A stretch of 64,000 nucleotides of DNA from Fen-1231 sp035286465. Lineage in GTDB: Bacteria > Gemmatimonadota > Gemmatimonadetes > Gemmatimonadales > Gemmatimonadaceae. The notes under the pieces were generated by a model. The model saw nothing but the letters and a program-made list of their open reading frames with translations. It was not told where the DNA came from and did no database searches. Position numbers and translations under genes: made by a program. This document shows, piece after piece, positions 44,536-51,795 of the stretch. Each line of letters starts with the position of its first letter. Within the stretch, counting starts at the first letter, position 1. The stretch is from positions 38,252-102,251 of the forward strand of contig DATEDF010000071.1 in NCBI GenBank assembly GCA_035286465.1. Direction: 5' to 3'.

Positions 44536-45630
44536 CTACAGTTCGATCAACTCCCGCGAGAAGCCCGTCAGCACCTGCGGTCCATCTGCCGTCAGCAGCA
44601 CGTCATCCTCGATGCGAATCCCGCCCCACCCCTGGCGGTAGATTCCCGGCTCGATCGTCACGACCGCGCCCACCGGGAGGAGGGCATCGGCGGACCTGGC
44701 GAGGCGGGGCGCTTCGTGCACTTCGAGGCCGATGCCGTGCCCCAGCGAATGGCCGAACGCCTCCCCGAATCCGCGGCGCTCAATGTAGCCCCGCGCGAGC
44801 GCATCGGCATCCTTTCCGCGCATTCCTGCCCGAACGGAGGCCGAAGCCGTCGCGTTACTTTCGCGAACGATCGCGAACGTGTCGCGCTGTTCCACGGTCG
44901 CACCGCCCACCACGAAGGTGCGCGTCAGATCGGAGCAGTAGCCGCCCGAGACCGCGCCGAAGTCCACGAGCAGCAGTTCGCCGCGCGCGAGCACTCGCGC
45001 GCTGCTCCTCGCGTGCGGGAGCGCCGAGCGCTCCCCGCTCGCCACGATCGCGTCGAAGGGATGCGCCTCGCTTCCCTCGGCGCGGAGGCGCGCCTCGAGC
45101 GTGCCGCAGATCTCGAGTTCCGTCACCCCCGCCCGCACGGACTCGAGCGTTCCGGCCAGCGCCAGCTCGGCGATGCGTACCGCGTCCCTGATGCAGGCGA
45201 CCTCCTGCGCGTCCTTCCGCTCGCGGAGCGCCTCGACGAGGTTCGTCGTGGGCCGCCACCCGACGCGCGCCCCGTCCTTGGCGGCGTCCGCGAAGCGCTG
45301 GAAGTCGGCGTGCATCAGCGAGGCGCTCTCGAAGCCGACCACGTCGAGCGTGCCGAGCTGCGGGAGCGCGGCCCAGAGGCGCGCCCAGAGCGAGGTGGTC
45401 TCGACGAGCACGCGGGCCGCGTCGCCGGCCTCGGCGCGCGCCTGCACCGCGTAGCGGAAGTCGGTGAGGAGGAGTGCGTCCGAGGCGTTCACGACGAGCA
45501 GCGCGCTGGACCCGGAGAAGCCGCTGAGGTAACGGACGTTCGCCAGCGACGTGACGAGGAGCGCGTCGAGCCCCTCGGCGGCGAGCGACGCGCGGAGCGC
45601 CGAGAGCCGGCGCTCCCGCGGGTCGCTCAC
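44536..45630 (-). CDS. M24-family Xaa-Pro aminopeptidase/dipeptidase
   Basis: 364 aa. A creatinase-like N-terminal domain (LDALLVTSLANVRYLSGFSG) and a pita-bread catalytic domain with the five metal ligands in place: LLLVDFGAVSGGYCSDLTRTF (two Asp), GHSLGHGIGLEVHE (His), TIEPGIY (Glu) and RIEDDVLL (Glu). It cleaves the bond before proline in peptides. It starts at GTG 45630. In many bacteria this gene stands between aroQ and accB (or efp), as here. Confidence 0.93.
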   Translation of the reverse strand: MSDPRERRLSALRASLAAEGLDALLVTSLANVRYLSGFSGSSALLVVNASDALLLTDFRYAVQARAEAGDAARVLVETTSLWARLWAALPQLGTLDVVGFESASLMHADFQRFADAAKDGARVGWRPTTNLVEALRERKDAQEVACIRDAVRIAELALAGTLESVRAGVTELEICGTLEARLRAEGSEAHPFDAIVASGERSALPHARSSARVLARGELLLVDFGAVSGGYCSDLTRTFVVGGATVEQRDTFAIVRESNATASASVRAGMRGKDADALARGYIERRGFGEAFGHSLGHGIGLEVHEAPRLARSADALLPVGAVVTIEPGIYRQGWGGIRIEDDVLLTADGPQVLTGFSRELIEL

Positions 45631-45658
45631 GGGCGCGCGGGGCGGCGATCCGCGCGAT

Positions 45659-46141
45659 TCACTTGCGCCGCTCGCGAAGCACCGCGACGAGCCCGCGCAG
45701 CGCGAGCTCGTAGCCGCGCGACCCGAACCCGCAGAGCACCGCCTGCGCGCCCGCGGCGAGCACCGAGACCCGGCGCTCCGGCTCGCGCGCGAAGATGTTG
45801 GTCAGGTGCACTTCCGCGTACGGCAGGGCGACGGCACTGAACGCGTCGCGGAGCGCGAGGCTCGTGTGCGTCCAGGCGCCCGCGTTCACGAGGGCGCCGT
45901 CGGCCTTCTCCCGCAGCTCCGGCGCCACGCCGGGCGCGGCGTGCCGGCCTCCCAGGGCGTGGATCGCGTCAATCATGTCGCCCTCGTGATTGAACTGCGC
46001 GAAGGCGAGCTTCACGCCCAGCTCTTGCGCGACCTCGTGGAGCCGGGCTTCGACCTCGGCGAGCGTCGTGGTGCCGTAAAGCTCCGGTTCACGCGTCCCC
46101 AGGAGGTTCAGGTTCGGCCCGTTGAGGACGGCGAGTCTCAC
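45659..46141 (-). CDS. aroQ: 3-dehydroquinate dehydratase, type II
   Basis: 160 aa. GPNLNLLGTREPELYG supplies catalytic Arg17 and Tyr22; QFNHEGDMID and EVHLTNIFARE (His112) follow. It dehydrates 3-dehydroquinate in the shikimate pathway. Two departures from the norm: the substrate loop reads NAGAWTHTS where NPGAYTHTS is usual, and there is a short insertion (GRHAAPGVAPEL) that makes it longer than the usual 145-150 aa. GTG 46141 overlaps the TPR-gene stop (GTGA). Confidence 0.93.
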   Translation of the reverse strand: MRLAVLNGPNLNLLGTREPELYGTTTLAEVEARLHEVAQELGVKLAFAQFNHEGDMIDAIHALGGRHAAPGVAPELREKADGALVNAGAWTHTSLALRDAFSAVALPYAEVHLTNIFAREPERRVSVLAAGAQAVLCGFGSRGYELALRGLVAVLRERRK

Positions 46142-48021
46142 GGCTTCTTCAACCTCTGGAGCCAGTCCTGGAACTCCTCGAGCTCGGCGGGACTGCCCGG
46201 CTCGCCGGCCGGCGCGGACGGCGCGCTCGCCGGCGCGCTCGCGGGCGCGCTCGCGCTTTCCTCCGGCGCGGGTGTGAAGAACTGGTCGAAGCGGAGCTTC
46301 TCCGATTGACGCGGCACGACTTTGCTCTGGCGCGTCGGCGTCTCGCGGAACACGGCGTCGAGCGAGAGTTCGTCCTGCGCGGGCTGCGTGGGTTTCCCCT
46401 TGACACCGGGTGTGGGCTCGACGGCTTCGGCGATGCGCGCGAACGCGAGGGCGATGTTCTCGTCGGCGGCCGCCACCGCGGCGGCGCCGAAGAGATGGTC
46501 CAGCGTGCCACCGGCGGCGACGGCCGCCGCGAGTGCGATGGGGGGCGCCGCCGAGATGACGTCGGCCGCGGCGATCCCCAAGGGCGGCGTCCCGTCTCTT
46601 CGCAGGGCGCGCCGCGAAGCGAGCGAGGAGAAGAAGTCGCGGGCGGTGCGCACGGCGGCGGCCGGCGCTTCGGCGGCCGGCGCTTCGGCGGCCGGCGGTG
46701 GCTCCGCGGCCACCAACCCGGCATCCGGCGCTTCGACAGCCGCGCTGGCCTCCGGGGCCGCGGGGGCCTCGTCGGCGGCGACCGCCCCCGGGGGTTCGAG
46801 AGGCAGACTCGCACGCCCTCCACTCTCGAGCAGCCGCACGCGGTCCTGCAATCCCGCGTCGTCCGGGCTTTGCGACGCGAGCTGCCGGTACACGGCGAGC
46901 GCCTCGTCGCGGAATCCCTGCTGGAGGTACAGCTCAGCCATCGTCTCCGTGACGAAGGGCGGCGTGACGGTGACGCTCGGCGCGGCTCCGGGCGCGTCCG
47001 TCGGCTCGGGCTCGATGGCAACCGCGTCGAGCTCGAGGACACCGCTCTCCAACGCGGACTCGGCGGCCGTGGGCTCCGCGCCGGCGGCGCCCGCGACCGG
47101 AACCGAGAGATCAGGCAAATCGAATTCCAGCCTCGTGGCGTCCGTGGGGGACGCCTCGGGGTCGAGGCCGAGCGCGCTGGGCGGCTCGGGTGCCTCCCCG
47201 AAGGTGATCTCGCCGAACGTCTCGAGGTCGTCATCGGGGACGGCGGCGGCGCTCTCCAACTCCGCGAAGGGGGCAGCCGTATCCTGACCCGACTCGACCG
47301 TAGCGCCCAAGTCAATCGAGAGATCCATAAGCCCGAACGACCGGCGCGGGGCGGCCGGCGGCGGTTCCGGAGGAAGAGCCGCCGGCTGCGGGGAGACCGG
47401 CGTCGCGATGCTCTCGATGGGCACGATCGGCGTGTCGCGCGCAGCGCTCTCGACCGGTGCGGCGGGCGGGGCGGGCTCCGGCGTGCTCGCGCCGGCGACA
47501 GCCTCGGGCGGCCGCTGCGCCTCGACCTGCACCGTGACGGCCTCGCCGAGCGGCTCGGTGCGCGCCACGGCCGTCGGCTCGGGTGCCGGGGCCGCAGGCG
47601 CGGCCGGCGCCGCGAGGAAGGCCGCGTCAAGTTCCGCGATGAACGCGATGATCTCTTCGTTGCGCGGGTCCGCGTCGAGCACGCGCGTGTACCACTCGCG
47701 CGCTTTCTCGTTGTCCCCGTTCCCGCGCGCGATTTCGCCCAGGTGGCGCAGCGCGATGAGATTCTCGGGATCGAGCGAGAGTGCCGTCTCGAACGTGCCC
47801 TTGGCTTCCTCGGCTCTGCCCGCCTCGAAGAGCGCCTGACCGTAGACGACGTGGCCGTTCATGTTGCCCGGCTGCTCGGCGAGATGCTGCTGGCAGAGCG
47901 TGATCGCCTGCTCGAGGTCGCCCGCCTTGCGGTACTCGTTGGCGAGCGGCGCGAAGAACCGACGCGGGTTCTCGTCGTAACGCTTCCTGAGTTCCTCGAT
48001 GCGGGCGGCGGCGGCGCTCAT
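46138..48021 (-). CDS. TPR protein with long disordered Ala/Pro/Glu region
   Basis: 627 aa. Residues 1 to about 140 hold three or four TPRs (FFAPLANEYRKAGDLEQAITLCQQHL; GHVVYGQALFEAGRAEEAKGTFETAL; LIALRHLGEIARGNGDNEKAREWYTRVL). A disordered stretch of about 200 residues with short hydrophobic-acidic motifs (GLMDLSIDLGATVE, LEFDLPDLSV) follows, then another TPR (ETMAELYLQQGFRDEALAVYRQL) and more low complexity. No enzyme motif. It is probably a scaffold. A related protein lies at 51792-54182. The stop overlaps aroQ. Confidence 0.85.
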   Translation of the reverse strand: MSAAAARIEELRKRYDENPRRFFAPLANEYRKAGDLEQAITLCQQHLAEQPGNMNGHVVYGQALFEAGRAEEAKGTFETALSLDPENLIALRHLGEIARGNGDNEKAREWYTRVLDADPRNEEIIAFIAELDAAFLAAPAAPAAPAPEPTAVARTEPLGEAVTVQVEAQRPPEAVAGASTPEPAPPAAPVESAARDTPIVPIESIATPVSPQPAALPPEPPPAAPRRSFGLMDLSIDLGATVESGQDTAAPFAELESAAAVPDDDLETFGEITFGEAPEPPSALGLDPEASPTDATRLEFDLPDLSVPVAGAAGAEPTAAESALESGVLELDAVAIEPEPTDAPGAAPSVTVTPPFVTETMAELYLQQGFRDEALAVYRQLASQSPDDAGLQDRVRLLESGGRASLPLEPPGAVAADEAPAAPEASAAVEAPDAGLVAAEPPPAAEAPAAEAPAAAVRTARDFFSSLASRRALRRDGTPPLGIAAADVISAAPPIALAAAVAAGGTLDHLFGAAAVAAADENIALAFARIAEAVEPTPGVKGKPTQPAQDELSLDAVFRETPTRQSKVVPRQSEKLRFDQFFTPAPEESASAPASAPASAPSAPAGEPGSPAELEEFQDWLQRLKKP

Positions 48022-48071
48022 TTACTGGACGGCCTCGCGAAGTCGGAGCCTGCACGCGCAGGTCTCGTGCG

Positions 48072-48101
48072 AAGATACCATGCGCTGGCTCGCCAAGTCA
48101 A
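48072..48101 (-). promoter_or_regulatory. promoter for the TPR-aroQ run
   Basis: On the minus strand TTGACT (48101-48096) and TATCTT (48077-48072) are separated by 18 nt, about 50 nt before the TPR start. The match is reasonable but unconfirmed. Confidence 0.45.
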
Positions 48102-48120
48102 TCAGAAGTGCCACTGTCCC

Positions 48121-48148
48121 TTGATTTTAGCGCATTCGCGCCGATAGT
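48121..48148 (+). promoter_or_regulatory. candidate ppiD promoter
   Basis: TTGATT (48121-48126) and GATAGT (48143-48148) are 16 nt apart, in the most AT-rich part of the divergent gap and 60 nt before the GTG start. Confidence 0.4.
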
Positions 48149-48207
48149 TTTTATGGCTCTGTCGCGCGTTTGAACACCTCTGGAACTGTGCAAGGGAGTA
48201 TCGCCCC

Positions 48208-50037
48208 GTGCTGCAACAGATGCGGAGCGCCGCGAAGTACATCTGGCTCCTGATGTTCGTCGCCTTCGTCGGCGGCTTCCTCCTCGCGGAGACCTCAGGC
48301 CTGCTGGGGCGCTCGCCCGTCTCGACGTCTACGGCGGTCGCGAAGGTGAACGGCGACGAGATTTCCTATCTCGCCTGGCAGAACACGGCCGCCTCGCTGG
48401 CGCAGCAGCAGGAGCAGCGTAGCGGTCGCGGGCTCACGATGGACGAGCGGCGCCAGATTGACGAGCAGGCCTTCGATGAGATGGTGAACGAGCGACTGCT
48501 CCAGCAGGAATACAAGAGGCGGCGCATCCGGGTCACGAACGCGGAGATCATCGAGGCGGCGCGCTACGCGCCGCCGCCGCAGTTCTTGCAGGCGCCGGAG
48601 CTGCAGACCGACGGCCAGTTCGATCCCGCAAAGTACCAGCGTTTCCTCACGAGTCCCGGCGCTCGCCAGCAGGGGTTGCTCGCCCAGCTCGAAGGGTACT
48701 ACCGCGCCGAGATCCCGAAGGAGAAGCTCTTCACGCAGGTCGCCGGCGACGTGTACGTCTCGGACACGCGGCTCTGGCAGATCTGGCGCGACGGCCACGA
48801 CTCGGCGACGGTCTCGTTGGTCGCCTTCCGTCCGAGCGTGACGAAGGAGGCGAGGGCGGCGGTGAGCGCCGCGGAGCTGCAGCGGTACTACACCGCGCAC
48901 CGGCAGGAGTATGACCGGCGCGGCCGGGCCGTGTTGTCCATCGTCGAGATTTCGCGCCGTCCCACGGCTGCCGACTCGCTGGAGACGCGGAGAAATGTCG
49001 AGGCGCTCCGAGGGGAGATCGTGAAGGGCGCGAAGTTCGAGGAGGTGGCCCGGCGCGAGTCGGACGACTCGGTCTCGGGGAAGGACGGCGGCGACCTGCA
49101 GCGCGGCCCGAAGGGGCGCTTCGTGAAGGCCTTCGAGGACGTCGCGTTCCGGCTCAAGGTGGGTGAGCTCTCGCAACCGGTGCCGACGCAGTTCGGCTGG
49201 CATCTGTTGCGCGTGGATGAGCGGAAGGGCGACACGATCGCCGTGCGGCACATTCTGAAAATCATCCGCCAGGGTGACTCCGCCGCCACGGCGACCGACC
49301 GTCTCGCCGACTCGCTCGCGCGCGACGCGGCGAGCGCAGAGTCTCCCGGCAAGTTCGACACGGCGGCGACGAAGCTCTCGCTGCTGGTTTCGCGCATCGA
49401 GGCGAGCGAGGGCGCGCCGGCGGAGTATCTGGGGCGCGTCGTCCCGAGCGCGAGCGCGTGGGCGTTCAGCGGCGCGCGCGTGGGCGAATCGAGCGACCTC
49501 TTCGACGACGAGCAGGGGTACTACCTCGTCCGGCTCGACTCGCTGCTGGAGGGCGGCGTGCAGCCGCTCTCGGCGGTCGAGAACGATGTGCGCGAAGCGG
49601 TGGCGCGGGAGCAGGCGCTGGACTCACTCGTCGTGCGGGCCCGTTCGCTCACGGACGCGGCGGCGCGGAGTACGCTGGAGGCGGCCGCCGCCGCGCAAGG
49701 CGTCAAGGTGCAGAAGGAGGGCCCATTCGCGCGGAGCACGACGGTCGCGTCACTGGGCTTCGTGAGTGAGGCGATCGGCGCCGCGTTCAGCGTGCCACCG
49801 GGCACGGTGAGCGCGCCGATTCGCACCGACGCCGCGGTCTACGTGCTACGGACCGACAGGCGCGTGAACGCCGACCGGAAAGCGTGGGAGGTGCAGCTCG
49901 CCGCGCAGCGCACGCAGGTCACGCGGGGCATGCGCGACCAACGCATCCGGCTCTTCATGGAGGGCTTGCGGAAGACGGCGAAGATTGACGACCGCCGCAA
50001 GGACATCCAGGCATCGCAGCGGCGCGCGGTCTCCTGA
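48208..50037 (+). CDS. ppiD: PpiD-like membrane-anchored peptidyl-prolyl isomerase
   Basis: 609 aa. One N-terminal membrane anchor (YIWLLMFVAFVGGFLLAETSG), a SurA-N type chaperone domain (AVAKVNGDEISYLAWQNTAASL; DEMVNERLLQQEYKRRRIRV), a parvulin rotamase domain (KFEEVARRESDDSVSGKDGGDLQRGPKGRFVKAFEDVAF...VPTQFGWHLLRV) and a second, degenerate one. It folds secreted and outer-membrane proteins in the periplasm. The start GTG follows AGGGAG by several bases. It is convergent with tatA across a large palindrome. Confidence 0.9.
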   Translation: MLQQMRSAAKYIWLLMFVAFVGGFLLAETSGLLGRSPVSTSTAVAKVNGDEISYLAWQNTAASLAQQQEQRSGRGLTMDERRQIDEQAFDEMVNERLLQQEYKRRRIRVTNAEIIEAARYAPPPQFLQAPELQTDGQFDPAKYQRFLTSPGARQQGLLAQLEGYYRAEIPKEKLFTQVAGDVYVSDTRLWQIWRDGHDSATVSLVAFRPSVTKEARAAVSAAELQRYYTAHRQEYDRRGRAVLSIVEISRRPTAADSLETRRNVEALRGEIVKGAKFEEVARRESDDSVSGKDGGDLQRGPKGRFVKAFEDVAFRLKVGELSQPVPTQFGWHLLRVDERKGDTIAVRHILKIIRQGDSAATATDRLADSLARDAASAESPGKFDTAATKLSLLVSRIEASEGAPAEYLGRVVPSASAWAFSGARVGESSDLFDDEQGYYLVRLDSLLEGGVQPLSAVENDVREAVAREQALDSLVVRARSLTDAAARSTLEAAAAAQGVKVQKEGPFARSTTVASLGFVSEAIGAAFSVPPGTVSAPIRTDAAVYVLRTDRRVNADRKAWEVQLAAQRTQVTRGMRDQRIRLFMEGLRKTAKIDDRRKDIQASQRRAVS

Positions 50038-50041
50038 ACGG

Positions 50042-50235
50042 CCCTCACCACGGAGACACGGTTTTCTTCACCACGGAGACACGGTTTTCTTCACCACGGA
50101 GACACTGAGGAGCACGGAGGGCCACGGAGGAATACTTGGGGGAACGACAGCCCGCCTTCAGGCTGTCGTTCCCCCAAAGCATTCTCCGTGGCCCTCCGTG
50201 GAACTCCGTGGAACTCCGTGCCTCCGTGTTGAGAG
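50042..50235. repeat. CCACGGAG palindromic element, copy 1
   Basis: The outer left arm has CACCACGGAGACAC three times; the outer right arm has CTCCGTGGAA/CTCCGTGCC. The core is a perfect 17 bp stem: 50136-50152 (TTGGGGGAACGACAGCC) against 50161-50177, with an 8 nt loop. It fills the convergent gap between ppiD and tatA, so it can serve as a bidirectional terminator. Confidence 0.85.
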
Positions 50236-50254
50236 CAGTTCCCGGACTCCGGAG

Positions 50255-50497
50255 CTACATCAGACGCTTCGGCTCGCGCGACTCGGCCTGCTCCTCGCGC
50301 ACCGGCGTGGAGGCCGGCGGGAGCGACTCGGAGCGCGGCGGCTCCTGAATCTCCCGCTGCACGTCACTCATGTTCTTCTTGAACTCGCGAATTCCCTTCC
50401 CGAACGACCCGGCGATCTCGGGGATCCGCTTGGCGCCGAACAGCAGCAGCACGACCACCAGCGCCAGAAACATCTCGGTGGGACCCATGCCGAACAT
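50255..50497 (-). CDS. tatA: Twin-arginine translocase subunit TatA
   Basis: 80 aa. One short N-terminal membrane helix (TEMFLALVVVLLLFGAKRIPEIAG), then an amphipathic helix (SFGKGIREFKKNMSDVQREI) and an acidic tail, the TatA/E plan. It forms the pore of the Tat pathway for folded proteins. A strong ribosome site AGGAGG (50508-50503) lies just upstream and overlaps the stop codon of the DUF4321 gene. No tatB or tatC is in the window. Confidence 0.95.
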   Translation of the reverse strand: MFGMGPTEMFLALVVVLLLFGAKRIPEIAGSFGKGIREFKKNMSDVQREIQEPPRSESLPPASTPVREEQAESREPKRLM

Positions 50498-50506
50498 ATG
50501 CCCCTC

Positions 50507-50788
50507 CTAGAACAGCGACCGGGCGATGAGATAGGCGACCAGGACCCCGAGCACCGCCATCAATGAGACGTCAATCGCGATCGCGGGGATCCCGAACTTC
50601 AAGATAACCAAATCGAGCGGGAGCGGGCCGATCGAGAACTGCACCCCGGTCGTGAGGAACTCCTTCACTGCCCCCGCGGGCAGCCAGGCGCGCGCGAGTT
50701 GCGTGAAGAGCCCGCCCACGACGAAGCCGATCGCCAGCACCAGGGCGTGGAACCCCGGCCGGAACTTGGACGATCCCTTGGGCGGCAT
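50507..50788 (-). CDS. DUF4321 membrane protein
   Basis: 93 aa with two membrane segments (FHALVLAIGFVVGGLFTQLA; IAIDVSLMAVLGVLVAYLIARSLF) separated by a loop with the PLPLDLVILKFG motif of DUF4321. Function is unknown; family members often sit beside tatA or cell-division genes. ATG 50788 lies 3 nt after the polyprenyl synthase stop; its own stop overlaps the tatA ribosome site, so the three are cotranscribed. Confidence 0.85.
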   Translation of the reverse strand: MPPKGSSKFRPGFHALVLAIGFVVGGLFTQLARAWLPAGAVKEFLTTGVQFSIGPLPLDLVILKFGIPAIAIDVSLMAVLGVLVAYLIARSLF

Positions 50789-50790
50789 CG

Positions 50791-51795
50791 TTACGAGCGG
50801 CGGTCGAGCACGTAGACGATGGCGTCGGCGAGCGCCTGGCGCGCCTCCGACTCGGGGAGGGCCTCGAGCGCCTCCTCGGCCGCGGCGCCGAACTCCTCGC
50901 CCTTCCCGCGCGCGTACTCGAGCCCGCCGCACTCCGTGACGATCGCGATGACCTCGGCGATCTCGGTGTCGTCCGGCCCGGAGTTGGCGAAAAGGGCGTC
51001 TACGGGCGCGCGCTGGGCCGCCGACATCTGCGGCAGCGCGGCGATGAGCGGGAGCGTCACCTTGTGCTCGCGCAGGTCGCTCCCGCCCGGCTTGCCGGTG
51101 ACGTCCTCTCCTTCGGTGTAATCGAGGAGGTCGTCGGCGACCTGGAACGCCATCCCGAGCTGCTCGCCATAGCGCCGGAGTGCCGCGCGATGGCGCGGCG
51201 CGCCGCAGAGCGCGCCCACCTCACACGCGGCGCTCAGGAGCGAGGCCGTCTTCGCGCGGTTGAGCGCGAAGTAGTCCGCTTCGCTGAAGCTCAGCGCGTC
51301 GTAGGCGGCGAGTTGACGCATTTCCCCCAGCGTCATGTCGTTCGACGCGGCCGTGAAGGCCCGCAGCGGTTCGAGCTCGCCGATGCGCACCAGCTCGGCG
51401 AGCGCCTTCGAGTAGAGATAATCCCCCATGATCACCGCGATCTGGTGCGAGAAGAGCGCGTTGATCGTGGGCTGGCCCCGCCGCACGTTGGAATGATCCA
51501 CCGAGTCGTCGTGTACGACGCTCGCCAGATGCACCAGCTCCGCGACGGCGGCCATCGCCGTGGCGTGCTCGCTCATCCGCTCTTCCAGCGCCGCCGACAG
51601 GAGGAGGAGCGTGGGCCGGAACATCTTCCCCTTCATCCCCATCAGGTGCGCGTTGACCGCGGCGATGATGGGCGCGTCGGCCCTGACGATGCGCCAGATC
51701 TCCTCGGGCACGCGGTCGAGCGGCGCGCGCACCGGTGACTGAACGTCGCGGAGCTGAGCCGCGACGGGCACGCGCAGGCGCGCGTCGAGGGTCAC
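50791..51795 (-). CDS. Polyprenyl diphosphate synthase
   Basis: 334 aa trans-prenyltransferase. First Asp-rich motif DDSVD at 96-100, second DDLLD near 221, plus GMKGKMFRPTLLLL at the diphosphate site. It makes the long isoprenoid tail of menaquinone or ubiquinone (IspB/HepT type). GTG 51795 overlaps the TPR stop (GTGA). Chain length cannot be told from these motifs alone. Confidence 0.93.
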   Translation of the reverse strand: MTLDARLRVPVAAQLRDVQSPVRAPLDRVPEEIWRIVRADAPIIAAVNAHLMGMKGKMFRPTLLLLSAALEERMSEHATAMAAVAELVHLASVVHDDSVDHSNVRRGQPTINALFSHQIAVIMGDYLYSKALAELVRIGELEPLRAFTAASNDMTLGEMRQLAAYDALSFSEADYFALNRAKTASLLSAACEVGALCGAPRHRAALRRYGEQLGMAFQVADDLLDYTEGEDVTGKPGGSDLREHKVTLPLIAALPQMSAAQRAPVDALFANSGPDDTEIAEVIAIVTECGGLEYARGKGEEFGAAAEEALEALPESEARQALADAIVYVLDRRS

